A DNA stretch of 64,000 nucleotides. Origin: Fidelibacterota bacterium. GTDB lineage: Bacteria; Fidelibacterota; Marinisomatia; Marinisomatales; UBA1611. The DNA is taken from positions 1 through 64,000 of the forward strand of contig JADHUI010000011.1 of assembly GCA_016784605.1 (NCBI GenBank), read 5' to 3'. The translations under genes and the position numbers were made by a program. Below, in pieces: positions 24,959 through 33,983 of the stretch. The stretch's first letter is position 1. Each line of letters begins with the position of its first letter. A model generated the notes under the pieces. That model saw nothing but the letters and a program-made list of their open reading frames with translations. It made no database searches and was not told where the DNA came from.

Positions 24959-26080
24959 TTATTTTAGGTATAATACCTTTTGAGTTTTCACTTGTCCGCC
25001 AGCAATTAACCGAACAAAATAAATACCATTTGGATTCAGACTTGCGTTCCAAGAAAATTCATAATCACCTGGTGAAAAATGTGTTTGCGTAATCATTTCT
25101 ACAAACCGTCCATTCAAATCAAATATCATGAGCGAAACGTCCTGGTCAGATTGAACTGAGAATCGAAACGTTGTAGTTGGGTTAAATGGATTTGGGAAAT
25201 TAGGATATAATGTTATTGACGTAGGATTTAGAATTGTGACACCAATACCTAATACATTCACATTTGAGATTCCAGGTGAAGGGTTCGCATAAATCCATGT
25301 ATCCGATCCATCAGGAAATCTACCGAATGACACATCTGAAAATTGAACGTTATAATTTAATGTATCAATTGCTGTCTCTCCGTCATGCATAAAGAGTCCA
25401 ATTTGTTCCCCAGAGCCCGATAGTTTAAAATTCAAATGGTTTATTCCCTGTATTGAATCATCATCTGCCCAAAATAAGACGAATTCTCCTGGGGCTATAT
25501 AATAATTGGCTGAATCATTAATTGAAAAAGGAATCATAAATTTTGTAGGGTCACTCAAATCATCCGTCAAAAACATCCCATCAAGAACGATTGTTGAATC
25601 TCCTGCATTAAATATTTCAATGTAATCATCATATTCTCCATTCTCATCCGTACAGCATGAGTCATTTTTTGCGAGAAATTCATTTATTACAAGAGCGGGT
25701 GGAAATAATGTATCGACTTCTGGGTATTCTAAAGCACCCTCATTAATCCATTGTGCCAAAAAATCAATCGTTTCAAATGGAAGGGGTCCCGTTGGTGGCA
25801 TTTGATTTCCAAAAGGCGGATCCGAATTAAGCTTTTGAATAATAATACTGTTTTCACTGTCAAATGGAATAATAACAGGTCCATGATTCCCCGTTGTCAT
25901 CAAACTTGAATAACTGGCCAAATTAAATCCGCTTGAATTTCCAGTAGTATGACATCCGCCACAACTTCCAGTTAAAATGGGTTCAATTTCAGAATAATAA
26001 TCGATTTGCCCTGACAGCATTGAGCCAATGCAGATGCTCATTATAATGATATATTTTTTCAATCTAAATCCTTTCATCAT
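24959..26080 (-). CDS. Secreted c-type cytochrome-like/lamin-tail protein with T9SS domain
   Basis: 373 residues with a signal peptide (KKYIIIMSICIGSMLSGQ). Residues 25-110 resemble planctomycete-type cytochrome c domains: EIEPILTGSCGGCHTTG holds a CxxCH heme site, and NQMPPTGPLP holds the usual distal Met. Residues 130-260 form a lamin-tail domain (LVINEFLAKNDSCC, DYIEIFNAGDSTIVLDGMFLTDD). The end is a T9SS domain (NFPNPFNPTTTFRF to QKVLYLK). It would be a surface-exposed single-heme protein; partner unknown. The combination of a heme site and surface anchoring suggests an electron-transfer or redox sensing role, which is inference. Confidence 0.8.
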   Translation of the reverse strand: MMKGFRLKKYIIIMSICIGSMLSGQIDYYSEIEPILTGSCGGCHTTGNSSGFNLASYSSLMTTGNHGPVIIPFDSENSIIIQKLNSDPPFGNQMPPTGPLPFETIDFLAQWINEGALEYPEVDTLFPPALVINEFLAKNDSCCTDENGEYDDYIEIFNAGDSTIVLDGMFLTDDLSDPTKFMIPFSINDSANYYIAPGEFVLFWADDDSIQGINHLNFKLSGSGEQIGLFMHDGETAIDTLNYNVQFSDVSFGRFPDGSDTWIYANPSPGISNVNVLGIGVTILNPTSITLYPNFPNPFNPTTTFRFSVQSDQDVSLMIFDLNGRFVEMITQTHFSPGDYEFSWNASLNPNGIYFVRLIAGGQVKTQKVLYLK

Positions 26081-26193
26081 GTGGTTACTCTCTAATATTA
26101 CTGTGGCGATGGTTAATCGTAATTTTTATTTTCTTTCATTATTTATAACCCATATAAATCCCCCTTTGCCCATTTATTGAGACCCCCTTGCAT

Positions 26194-26287
26194 CCCCCAC
26201 AATGGGGGAATAAAAAGGTGCTGGGGATACGTAAGGGAATAAAATCAAAATTAACTACCTGTCTGCGTTCCACTACGAACAGGCAGG
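26194..26287. repeat. Intergenic palindromic elements (possible REP/MITE-like unit)
   Basis: Two imperfect palindromes lie in the 225-bp gap: CCCCCACAATGGGGG at 26194-26208, and CCTGTCTG...CAGGCAGG at 26258-26287 around a 14-base loop. They are more GC-rich than the surroundings and look like small dispersed repeats. The gap holds no gene that I can support. It lies between the end of the 2-oxoglutarate oxygenase gene and the start of the cytochrome gene, both on the minus strand. Confidence 0.5.
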
Positions 26288-26305
26288 CGACTATCATCCG
26301 CCGGA

Positions 26306-26911
26306 TTAATAATAGCGTTTTAATCCGCTTGATTCATCATGCCAATTTTGAGACGAAATTTGTTTTAGCGGCAGAGTGAATAAATTAAACGCCAGTGATA
26401 TACGTTTATCTGAACTAAAATTTTTCCCAACTCTATGTTTTAATTTAGATGGAAATAGGATAAGATTTCCCGTCCTTGATTCAATTTCTAATTCAGTGCC
26501 ATCTAATTGTTTGAAAAATATATTCCCAGAATCATTTGGTATATTTACATAATAAACACCTGACGCATCTGCATATTGATGATGGTCATGCCAACCCGTT
26601 GATTGCCCCGGCTCAGCTACGTTAAACCAAAAAGCATCGTCTTTTAATCCCAATAAACGATTAGGGATAATCAACTTTTTATCAAATTGTAACCCTGCTT
26701 CCCGAGCTGCTGACAATAATAATGGACGTATATCAGGCACATCGGATAAATGAACGTATATATTTTCCCATCTTCCATTGATAAAATGTGAAAAGGTGAA
26801 TCCATCCTTAATATTGGAAAATTGTTTTTGAATATTGTCCGGTTTCACAATTGATTCATCAACTTTATAAACACGAATGTTTGGGCTATAAGTTGCTATA
26901 AGTTTAAGCAA
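26306..26911 (-). CDS. 2-oxoglutarate/Fe(II)-dependent oxygenase-like protein
   Basis: 201 residues. The pattern GWHDHHQYADASGVYYVN, then GNLILFPSKLKHRVGKN and RISLAFNL gives the iron-binding HxD/H...H and the 2OG-binding Arg of the double-stranded beta-helix oxygenases of the TIGR02466 type. The start is TTG at 26911, immediately after the TAA stop of the radical SAM gene; no ATG is available before the conserved region. It is probably translated by coupling. It hydroxylates an unknown substrate. The gene lies at the end of the repair-gene operon. Confidence 0.75.
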   Translation of the reverse strand: MLKLIATYSPNIRVYKVDESIVKPDNIQKQFSNIKDGFTFSHFINGRWENIYVHLSDVPDIRPLLLSAAREAGLQFDKKLIIPNRLLGLKDDAFWFNVAEPGQSTGWHDHHQYADASGVYYVNIPNDSGNIFFKQLDGTELEIESRTGNLILFPSKLKHRVGKNFSSDKRISLAFNLFTLPLKQISSQNWHDESSGLKRYY

Positions 26912-28171
26912 TTATACGATTCTCCGATGTATCATTTTGTTTTTAACGCTTCTGAAAAGCGCATCTTCAAAAAGGTCATTTGATTTATAATATGACCCAA
27001 AAACAGATTTCCATAATTGTTTATCTTCCATGCAAAAATAAAAGAAAACGTGCTCATGCCATGAGGCAAAATAGGAAAAAACTTTTCCAAATATCTTTTC
27101 TTTAATTTCCATAGGATATGAATATTTTCCAGCCGCTTCCACAAGGGGCATTTGAAGTGCTTTACTCTTGAAACCGGCAACTCTCATTCGTTTAATAGCA
27201 GGCTTAATATAGGTTAAGGTTCCGAATGAAATCATGCCAATTTCTTCCGGTAAAAATGTTGATAAAATTATATCCACAATTCCTTTGTATCCCTTTTCCC
27301 AGCCCTGATAATAGAATAAAGGGTGAAAATGAAAACCAACAATTATTCCTTTATCGGCCAATAATCTTGCTGAAGAAATACGTTGGTTCAATCGTGCTGT
27401 CCCATGTTCTTCATGATCAATAATTTCGTCTGGATTTAATGACCAACATACAAATACATTTTCCGGGACATCCACATCCAATAAAGATGAAATATTTTTC
27501 GTTTTCGTTTTGAATTCAAAAATAATATTTGGATTTTTTCTGGCAAAATCAAGTTGAGCATCAATAATCCCATTTTTATTCCCCACGGCCAACGAATCGG
27601 ATGATTGGCCAGATCCAATATGGTAATTTTTAGAAACATCTAATTGAATTGAATCTAATTTCTCCCTAAGGTTACTATCCACCAAGATTGCACCATCCTC
27701 GTAAAAAGTTTGAATACTACAATAACTACATCCTAAGCCACAACCTTGTGCCGCATCGACTGTCATTAAATTACAACATACTGTTTTTTCGGATGCAACA
27801 GGGCACATTCCTAATATTTCATTTTGATCTGAATGTGACGCTACTTTTCTAATCTCACCCTTCGGCCTCTTTATTTGCCCCTGATATTCCGTGGCATTTT
27901 GTTTTAAGCTATGCCAAGCATTTCTTACATTTTGAAATACTTTTTTCCCGCTTATACCTACTTCTGATTCAATCCATATTTCTTTGTATTCTTCATCCCA
28001 CATTGAAAAATCAATCGCCATGTCAATCGTTTGTCGCGTTTGTTGATAGGTAAGACGATGGTGGTTAGATATTTCTTCTATAAATAGCTGCATTTCTTCA
28101 TTCAAACTGAGAAATAATCCATCTGCTAGAAATGGGTTAATACGATTTTTTGGGGTAATGCTCGTCGTCAT
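26912..28171 (-). CDS. Spore photoproduct lyase-like radical SAM protein
   Basis: 419 residues from ATG 28171, 4 bp after the nth stop; longer in-frame starts lie inside nth. The radical SAM motif is CGLGCSYCSIQ (Cys144, 148, 151). The flanking blocks CPVASEKTVCCNLMTVDAAQG, NVFVCWSLNPDEIIDHEEHGTA and GIIVGFHFHPLFYYQGWEKGYKGIVD match the SplB-like family found also in non-sporulating bacteria. True SplB reverses the spore photoproduct in UV-damaged DNA. The neighbouring endonuclease III supports a DNA repair role here, but members of the wider family are uncharacterised. Confidence 0.8.
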   Translation of the reverse strand: MTTSITPKNRINPFLADGLFLSLNEEMQLFIEEISNHHRLTYQQTRQTIDMAIDFSMWDEEYKEIWIESEVGISGKKVFQNVRNAWHSLKQNATEYQGQIKRPKGEIRKVASHSDQNEILGMCPVASEKTVCCNLMTVDAAQGCGLGCSYCSIQTFYEDGAILVDSNLREKLDSIQLDVSKNYHIGSGQSSDSLAVGNKNGIIDAQLDFARKNPNIIFEFKTKTKNISSLLDVDVPENVFVCWSLNPDEIIDHEEHGTARLNQRISSARLLADKGIIVGFHFHPLFYYQGWEKGYKGIVDIILSTFLPEEIGMISFGTLTYIKPAIKRMRVAGFKSKALQMPLVEAAGKYSYPMEIKEKIFGKVFSYFASWHEHVFFYFCMEDKQLWKSVFGSYYKSNDLFEDALFRSVKNKMIHRRIV

Positions 28172-28175
28172 TATA

Positions 28176-28820
28176 TTAATTTTGATTTGATGGACAAAAA
28201 GGGGCAATACCGCATGTATGGCATTGAGGTCTCCTCGCAATACATACGGCGCGGCCATGATCGATAATTAAGTGCGTTAACTTAATCCATTTCTCTTCTG
28301 GGAATAATACCATGAGTTCTAATTCGATTATTTTTGGATCTTTCGATTGAACAAATTTTAGCAAATTCATGATACGAACCATATGGGTATCAATCACCAT
28401 CGAAGGCACATTAAAACATTCGCCTAATACACAATTAGCTGTTTTCCTACCAACACCCGGTAGTGACACTAAATCTTCCATTGAATTTGGGACATCACCT
28501 TGATATTCATTAAGAATTGTGAGAGCGGATCCTTGAATACTTTTTGATTTTTGATTATGATATCCACAGGAATGAATATCCTTTGATAACTCATTTATAT
28601 CCGATCTAGCAAATGATTCTATTGTGGGATACTTTTCAAATAATGCAGGTGTAACTTGATTCACACGTTTATCTGTGCATTGAGCAGATAAGATGGTTGC
28701 AATTAATAATTCATGCGTCGATGTATAATGTAATGAACATTTGGCATCTGGGTAGGTTTGTTCTAAAATGCTTAAAACATCTAATGCCCGCCTTAGCTTT
28801 TTTTGTTTACCTTCTCTCAA
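28176..28820 (-). CDS. nth: Endonuclease III (DNA glycosylase/AP lyase)
   Basis: 214 residues, TTG start at 28820 overlapping the end of the upstream gene. The helix-hairpin-helix LVSLPGVGRKTAN includes catalytic Lys126, and the catalytic Asp144 is in VIDTHMVRI. The 4Fe-4S cluster ligands are Cys193, Cys200, Cys203 and Cys209 (C-x6-C-x2-C-x5-C). It removes oxidised pyrimidines and cuts at abasic sites. Size and motifs are standard. It lies between the receiver-like gene and the spore photoproduct lyase-like gene in a minus-strand operon. Confidence 0.95.
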   Translation of the reverse strand: MREGKQKKLRRALDVLSILEQTYPDAKCSLHYTSTHELLIATILSAQCTDKRVNQVTPALFEKYPTIESFARSDINELSKDIHSCGYHNQKSKSIQGSALTILNEYQGDVPNSMEDLVSLPGVGRKTANCVLGECFNVPSMVIDTHMVRIMNLLKFVQSKDPKIIELELMVLFPEEKWIKLTHLIIDHGRAVCIARRPQCHTCGIAPFCPSNQN

Positions 28821-29161
28821 TCTAACAATTCATCCATTAAAGTTGGCAAATTTTTCACTAAAGATGATCGAGGTAAAATCATTTCACATCCCGCTTTTTT
28901 AAGCCGAGATTGATCTTTATTATTTACTTGATTCATAAAACCGACTACTTTCAATTCATAACGACTCAATTCGGCCATAAGACCTATGGATGAAAATAAT
29001 TTGTCATCTAAGTCCACTATAGCCATTTTAGCTGTTTCTGCAAACTCTCGAGGATCCGACTTTTCATCTGTAAATTCAACAGAATGGTCTAAATCTGTAC
29101 ATACACTAGATAATTTTGTCCCTAATTCAAAGTCTCTTACGAATAATAATATATGTGCCAT
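28817..29161 (-). CDS. Receiver-like small protein
   Basis: 114 residues. The beta-alpha pattern resembles a response regulator receiver: HILLFVRDFELGTKLSSVC at the N-terminus, an Asp after a beta-strand (AIVDLDDKLF) and LKKAGCEMILPRSSLV near the end. The acidic pair after beta-1 is reduced to a single Asp and the conserved Lys is Arg, so classical phosphorylation is doubtful. No output domain is present. It overlaps the nth start by 4 bp and directly follows the DUF309 gene. Function unknown. Confidence 0.55.
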   Translation of the reverse strand: MAHILLFVRDFELGTKLSSVCTDLDHSVEFTDEKSDPREFAETAKMAIVDLDDKLFSSIGLMAELSRYELKVVGFMNQVNNKDQSRLKKAGCEMILPRSSLVKNLPTLMDELLD

Positions 29162-29530
29162 TTATGCCCTTAATTTTGGAACGAGGTTCCAGTTAAAAGA
29201 TTGATTTGATTCAAGCGATTGATATGCCAAACTCAGTATGAGTAATTCTTGATTGAGCGAATCCACATTTATTCCCCTGCATATCCCACTGAAATTATTA
29301 AATTTTTTCTTACATTTGTTTAAAAGACTTTTTGCGCCAATCATATTGTCGTTTGATAAATGAACAAAACTAACAGATAGTTGAATTAACCCTTGAATAA
29401 ATAGACGGTCGGGTAAATAATAATCACTCCATAAAGTTTCCCATTCTTCATGGGCATCAAAAAAGGATCCTTTTTGATATAACGCTAACCCTTTCTTAAA
29501 CAACCGTCGAATTTCTTCTTGTTCAGTCAC
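29162..29530 (-). CDS. DUF309 protein
   Basis: 122 residues with GTG start at 29530, 8 bp inside the end of the metallo-hydrolase gene. The sequence KKGLALYQKGSFFDAHEEWE, then LFIQGLIQLSVSFVHLSNDN and AKSLLNKCKKKF is the DUF309 signature (FDAHExWE...QGLIQ). It is a small all-helical fold of unknown biochemical role. The gene is tightly packed in the operon, ending next to the receiver-like start. Confidence 0.85.
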   Translation of the reverse strand: MTEQEEIRRLFKKGLALYQKGSFFDAHEEWETLWSDYYLPDRLFIQGLIQLSVSFVHLSNDNMIGAKSLLNKCKKKFNNFSGICRGINVDSLNQELLILSLAYQSLESNQSFNWNLVPKLRA

Positions 29531-30371
29531 TTATGTTTACGGTATCCTTTAACTGAAAATGTTTACCTACTTGTTTAATAGTTCCAGCCTGAATATGTTG
29601 ATCATGTTCAAAAAATAAAATCCAATTTTCATTAACCATTTTGGGTAATAAGGCTATTTTCTCTTCAACAGTTTTAACTGGATTAATATCATATGCCATC
29701 ACCCACGGAACAGGAATATGGGTTGAAGTCGGGAATAAATCAGCACCAAAAATGAGTGTATTATTTCCGTCCGAAATAATGGGATGAAGTAAACCGCTTG
29801 TATGTCCATGCGTATAGATGAATTCGATTCCATCTATAAAAGGCTCATTACCGTTAACAATTTTAATCATTCCATTTTCTTCCAGAACATTCCAATCATG
29901 ACTCATAAAACTTCCTTTATCCTTTTGGGTAGGATTATTTGCCAACTGCCAATTTTGTTCTGAAACCCAATAGTGCGCATTCGAAAATGTCGGAACAATT
30001 TTTCCATCTTCGATTTTTGTATTTCCACCTACGTGGTCAAAATGCAAGTGCGAGCAAATAACATCTGTAATATCGTCCGTTTTAATATGTAGTTTTGCCA
30101 ATCCTGATTCTATATTATATCTATCGGTATTAATATTGTAAATCTGTTTCAACTTATCCGTCCACTTGGTCCCATTCCCCGTATCAATAAGAATTTTTTT
30201 ATCTTTACTCACAAGAAGCAATGAACGGGTAACCATTGGAATTCTATTTTGATTATCTGCTTGAATCTGTTTATTCCAAAGCGTTTTTGGAATAATACCA
30301 AACATAGCACCTCCATCTAATCCAAATTCACTCGTCTCAATACTATAAAGTTCAAATGATCCAATTTTCAT
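29523..30371 (-). CDS. MBL-fold metallo-hydrolase (lactonase-like)
   Basis: 282 residues with the metal motif SHLHFDHVGG, then HYWVSEQNWQLANNP, IYTHGHTSGLLHPI and FGADLFPT giving the further His and Asp ligands. The arrangement resembles the AHL-lactonase/methyl-parathion-hydrolase-like subgroup. The N-terminus FELYSIETSEFGLDGGAMFGIIP is the typical opening of this group (DGGAMFG). There is no signal peptide. It overlaps its upstream neighbour by ATGA. It could act on lactones, esters or phosphoesters; the substrate cannot be told. Confidence 0.85.
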   Translation of the reverse strand: MKIGSFELYSIETSEFGLDGGAMFGIIPKTLWNKQIQADNQNRIPMVTRSLLLVSKDKKILIDTGNGTKWTDKLKQIYNINTDRYNIESGLAKLHIKTDDITDVICSHLHFDHVGGNTKIEDGKIVPTFSNAHYWVSEQNWQLANNPTQKDKGSFMSHDWNVLEENGMIKIVNGNEPFIDGIEFIYTHGHTSGLLHPIISDGNNTLIFGADLFPTSTHIPVPWVMAYDINPVKTVEEKIALLPKMVNENWILFFEHDQHIQAGTIKQVGKHFQLKDTVNISD

Positions 30372-31354
30372 GATGTGACCTTTTCTATTTTATCGCCCAA
30401 GTATGGCAACAAATGTTTATCACATATTTTACCGATTGTTCGGAGAGATTCTAACGCTACTATTTTTTTCATTTTTTCTTCTAACTGACTATTCGATTGA
30501 ATGACTTTTTCTGCACTTACGATGAATTGATTACTCCAATAATTGGGGCCTTCACAAATCCAATGGTTCGACGATTTTGACATTTCAGTCAAACTTTCAT
30601 ATTGCAATGAATTTAATTCTTCTAAAATTTCATTTTTAATTTGATTCACTCTCACATATTCACTATTCCAGAATCGCAACATGGTAGAATACCGATTAAT
30701 ATTTCCCGTATCATTTTGATGGATGATTATCGCTATTTTATCAGTGACATCTCCATTTTGATCTGGTGCAGGATGATTAAAAGATCGACTTTTTGATTGG
30801 TATATTAATGTGAGAATAAAGGACCATAGTGATTCTTTTTTTTCTTGAAAAGCAAATGCACGCATTAAATGAAATGTCAATAACCCAAAGGTTTTATAAT
30901 CACGTAATAGAATTTCTGCTATAACCTCTAAAATACTTTGCGATCGATCCGATGCTAAATATAAGTGTGCTGTTGGTTGAACGATATTAGGATTGCCTTC
31001 AATAAGTGCATCTTGTACATCGCTTACAAATACCGATTGATCTATCTGTATTCCATCTAAAATAGCATGATCATTCTTCCGATAAGATCTGTTCTGGACA
31101 CATTCTATCGCAAACTCAATTAAAGGTAAGGATGGGGTTTCCTTAACATCACTTATCAAGTTTTTTATACTATTTAAGACAATAATTGGATGATCTGATG
31201 GTTGGCTATTCCATTCTATAGATACAGCTACATCAAATAAATCACTTAAACAGGGAACAACATTTTGTGGCGATTCGCCAATTCCTTGAATCGTAGCATA
31301 AATGGATTGAGTGTCTCCTTTTAGAAGTGCATCTCTAAAAAGTGTTTGGGTCAT
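30368..31354 (-). CDS. Unrecognised 328-residue cytoplasmic protein
   Basis: Predicted mostly helical, without a signal peptide, membrane segment or obvious metal motif. It is Trp- and His-containing in the middle (SSNHWICEGPNYWSNQF) and ends YLGDKIEKVTS. It does not match a family I know. It is coupled by ATGA overlaps both to the outer-membrane lipoprotein gene upstream and to the metallo-hydrolase downstream, so it belongs to this operon. The regular helices (PLIEFAIECVQNRSY, LLTFHLMRAFAFQE) suggest a helical-repeat or oxygenase-like fold. Confidence 0.6.
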   Translation of the reverse strand: MTQTLFRDALLKGDTQSIYATIQGIGESPQNVVPCLSDLFDVAVSIEWNSQPSDHPIIVLNSIKNLISDVKETPSLPLIEFAIECVQNRSYRKNDHAILDGIQIDQSVFVSDVQDALIEGNPNIVQPTAHLYLASDRSQSILEVIAEILLRDYKTFGLLTFHLMRAFAFQEKKESLWSFILTLIYQSKSRSFNHPAPDQNGDVTDKIAIIIHQNDTGNINRYSTMLRFWNSEYVRVNQIKNEILEELNSLQYESLTEMSKSSNHWICEGPNYWSNQFIVSAEKVIQSNSQLEEKMKKIVALESLRTIGKICDKHLLPYLGDKIEKVTS

Positions 31355-32073
31355 TCAGGTAAATATTTTTTTTCTTTAAAACCACCTAAATAAAACATGA
31401 CTTGAAACGATAATCCTGTTGCCCTAGAGTATTCAGACGGCATGCCACCACGAGATACGGGATAATCTTCATAGCTACTTCCCCAAAGTTCTTGAACTTC
31501 GGGACTTGTTGGATCCCAACTAAAGTTTAGGATTTCGGAGAATGGCATGGATGCAAAATCATGATAATAACCAATTTCATATCCGATTCTTTTACTTGGC
31601 TTCCCTCCCATGAGGAGCCCAAATCTTAAACTGGTTCCACGAATGCCATTTTGTGGAATATACATGAATTTGAAACCCTTCCATTTAAGCATTTCTACTT
31701 TCTTTTTTACAGGTCGTGTGCGTGTAACTAACTTCTTTTTAAATTTGTAATAAGTGAAATCCATATTTTTATTAGGATTTAAGGCAAAACTTAAATTTAT
31801 AGCATCCCACTTTTTGTCTTTTTGCATCACAATTCGTGTGTAGTCTATACCCGTTCCGTATAGCGGAAACCCAATTCGAAGCCCAATATCGCTTTTATCA
31901 GATAAGCCTCTTCTAAACCATACCATAGGAATAGCATTTTCAACAGCTAATGTATAACCCCATGTCGTTTTACCTACAGGAGCAAGCTCAGGAGATATAG
32001 TTGGGTGTGTTGCGCATCCTATCCATAGGAATAACACGGGTAAAAGGGTCGAGATCTTTCGGGGTATCTTCAT
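31351..32073 (-). CDS. Outer-membrane beta-barrel lipoprotein
   Basis: 240 residues with a lipoprotein signal (STLLPVLFLWIGC, Cys20). The mature part is rich in amphipathic strands (DIGLRIGFPLYGTGIDYTRI, RFGLLMGGKPSKRIGYEIGY) and ends LSFQVMFYLGGF before a short polar tail, as in small outer-membrane proteins. A basic loop lies near residue 115 (FKKKLVTRTRPVKKKVE). It is the first gene of the repair/hydrolase operon. No family recognised. Confidence 0.6.
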   Translation of the reverse strand: MKIPRKISTLLPVLFLWIGCATHPTISPELAPVGKTTWGYTLAVENAIPMVWFRRGLSDKSDIGLRIGFPLYGTGIDYTRIVMQKDKKWDAINLSFALNPNKNMDFTYYKFKKKLVTRTRPVKKKVEMLKWKGFKFMYIPQNGIRGTSLRFGLLMGGKPSKRIGYEIGYYHDFASMPFSEILNFSWDPTSPEVQELWGSSYEDYPVSRGGMPSEYSRATGLSFQVMFYLGGFKEKKYLPE

Positions 32074-32128
32074 ATCCAGTGGCTAAAGTTATGGTTTATC
32101 CCATAGGAAGAAAATAAAAAGAGAAATT

Positions 32129-33913
32129 TTATTTTAAGTAAATCATTTTACGACTAAAAGTAACTGGAGCCAATCCATTTACCATTGTTTGAATCGTAAA
32201 GAAGTAAATCCCCGTTGGATGTCCTGTTGCATTCCATGAAAAATTATAGGCTCCCGATTGTAAAAATTCAGATTCAACAAATTGATCTATGATACGACCA
32301 TTCGCATCAAAAATAAATAATGATACAGTGGCATTTTCCAATAGATCAAATGAAATACGCGTTTCCGAGTTAAAGGGATTAGGGTAATTTTGATATAATA
32401 CAAATATTTCCGGTATCAGTGATTCGCTCTCAAAAAGATTTTCAGATGTATTGCTTTTCCCCAATGAGAAATTGGACGTTTCTTCCCATTGGCCGCCATC
32501 AGGTAATTTTTCTAAATGAATCTCTTGGGATATATCGATAGGAATCCATTCAAAATTCTTCCATAAATCTTGATTCGTATTTCGACACCATCGAATCCAT
32601 TGAATATCCGCCGAATCTATATTTGAAATGATCAAAGATGTATCTATAAAGACCGGTTCTGCGGATAATGGTGGGCTCCATTCAAACAATATGTCATTAT
32701 TGGACCATAATGTATAAGATTCAAACTGATCTGTATGACTCATAATTTCGAATTGCAAAATATTATTTGCATAATGGATTTCATTTAAGGTACTCGATGG
32801 CTTCTCAATTGCCACTTTCCAAACTTGATCATTATCTGGAATAAAATATTCGTTCATTAATGAAATGGACATTTTATGAACATCTGGTATAAATCGAATA
32901 TTTTGAACCCACTCCCCATTATGGACTAAAGTAGCAAATGTCCAATCTGTCGGTATCATCACTTCTATAAGTTGATTTGGTTCCCGTTCTTCAGGTTTTA
33001 AAATATTAATATAAGTGTCCCCATTCAATAAATATAATTCATCCCATGAAATATCTTGTTCTCGAATAACAAGTAATGATACATAATTATTGTTATCAAA
33101 TTGATTCTTTTGAACAATTCGAATGGCATCGACAGTGTGAAGAAAATCTAAATTATTGATATATTGATCCAATAATTGGTTCATATTATTCATCACTCTT
33201 GATTCAATTTCTTTCTCAAGAACATTCCATTCTTCCCCAATTAGGAAGAATTCATTTTGAAGATATTCCTTATAAATATGAATGGAATCCGAGAATTGAA
33301 TATTAGTGTAATAGGAATGAATCGTTAAAAAATCATTTTCAATATTTGGTAAATCACTTAGTAATAAATTTTCACACCAATCAAAATCATTTAATGATTT
33401 CCGATAAAATAAATCTACCAAAGATGATATTATTTCTGAATCAAGATTAGGCATAAGTGAATGAATCATTTTCACCTGTTTTAGTTTAAAAAGAGTTTCC
33501 AATCTATCAGGATCAATCTCATCAATAAATGGATTAGATTCTTTTTGTAAGCACGTTCCAAACGTCGGGTGATTAATATCACTTGTGATCGTTCTGCCAA
33601 ACAAATCGATTAATTCAATATAATAAAAATATCGCTCTTTTTCTTCACAGGAAGTATCTAAATATTTTCTTTTTCCCTGCTCAACGATTTCATAATGGGT
33701 AAAATCATCATAATAGGATGTTTTAGAAAATAGTCGTATTTCGGCTATTGAAAGTGTATCAGGAACGTTCCAAGACAACAATAATGATCCTTGCCCTTCT
33801 TGAATATCTAAATCCACGAAGTTATTTTTCAGTACAGTCTCCTCACCAAGGGCAAATCCAAATCCAAAGATAAGGATGGCTTGCAATATCATTTTTATAG
33901 TTGTGTTTATCAT
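32129..33913 (-). CDS. Secreted protein of unknown function with FN3-like and T9SS domains
   Basis: 594 residues with an N-terminal signal (MILQAILIFGFGFALGEE), which could also start at the second Met. Residues 30-115 resemble a fibronectin type III domain (GSLLLSWNVPDTLSIAEIRLFS). The middle is unrecognised: helical at residues 135-260, then beta-rich with many Trp. The end is a T9SS domain (NYPNPFNSETRISF to RKMIYLK). It follows two secreted peptidases on the same strand and may be a partner or substrate-binding protein. Confidence 0.7.
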   Translation of the reverse strand: MINTTIKMILQAILIFGFGFALGEETVLKNNFVDLDIQEGQGSLLLSWNVPDTLSIAEIRLFSKTSYYDDFTHYEIVEQGKRKYLDTSCEEKERYFYYIELIDLFGRTITSDINHPTFGTCLQKESNPFIDEIDPDRLETLFKLKQVKMIHSLMPNLDSEIISSLVDLFYRKSLNDFDWCENLLLSDLPNIENDFLTIHSYYTNIQFSDSIHIYKEYLQNEFFLIGEEWNVLEKEIESRVMNNMNQLLDQYINNLDFLHTVDAIRIVQKNQFDNNNYVSLLVIREQDISWDELYLLNGDTYINILKPEEREPNQLIEVMIPTDWTFATLVHNGEWVQNIRFIPDVHKMSISLMNEYFIPDNDQVWKVAIEKPSSTLNEIHYANNILQFEIMSHTDQFESYTLWSNNDILFEWSPPLSAEPVFIDTSLIISNIDSADIQWIRWCRNTNQDLWKNFEWIPIDISQEIHLEKLPDGGQWEETSNFSLGKSNTSENLFESESLIPEIFVLYQNYPNPFNSETRISFDLLENATVSLFIFDANGRIIDQFVESEFLQSGAYNFSWNATGHPTGIYFFTIQTMVNGLAPVTFSRKMIYLK

Positions 33914-33983
33914 GACTCGTTTTGGGCGAGGGATATTTTATACCTGCTTATGACTATAGAGCAAGGTAAATCGATCAGATATT

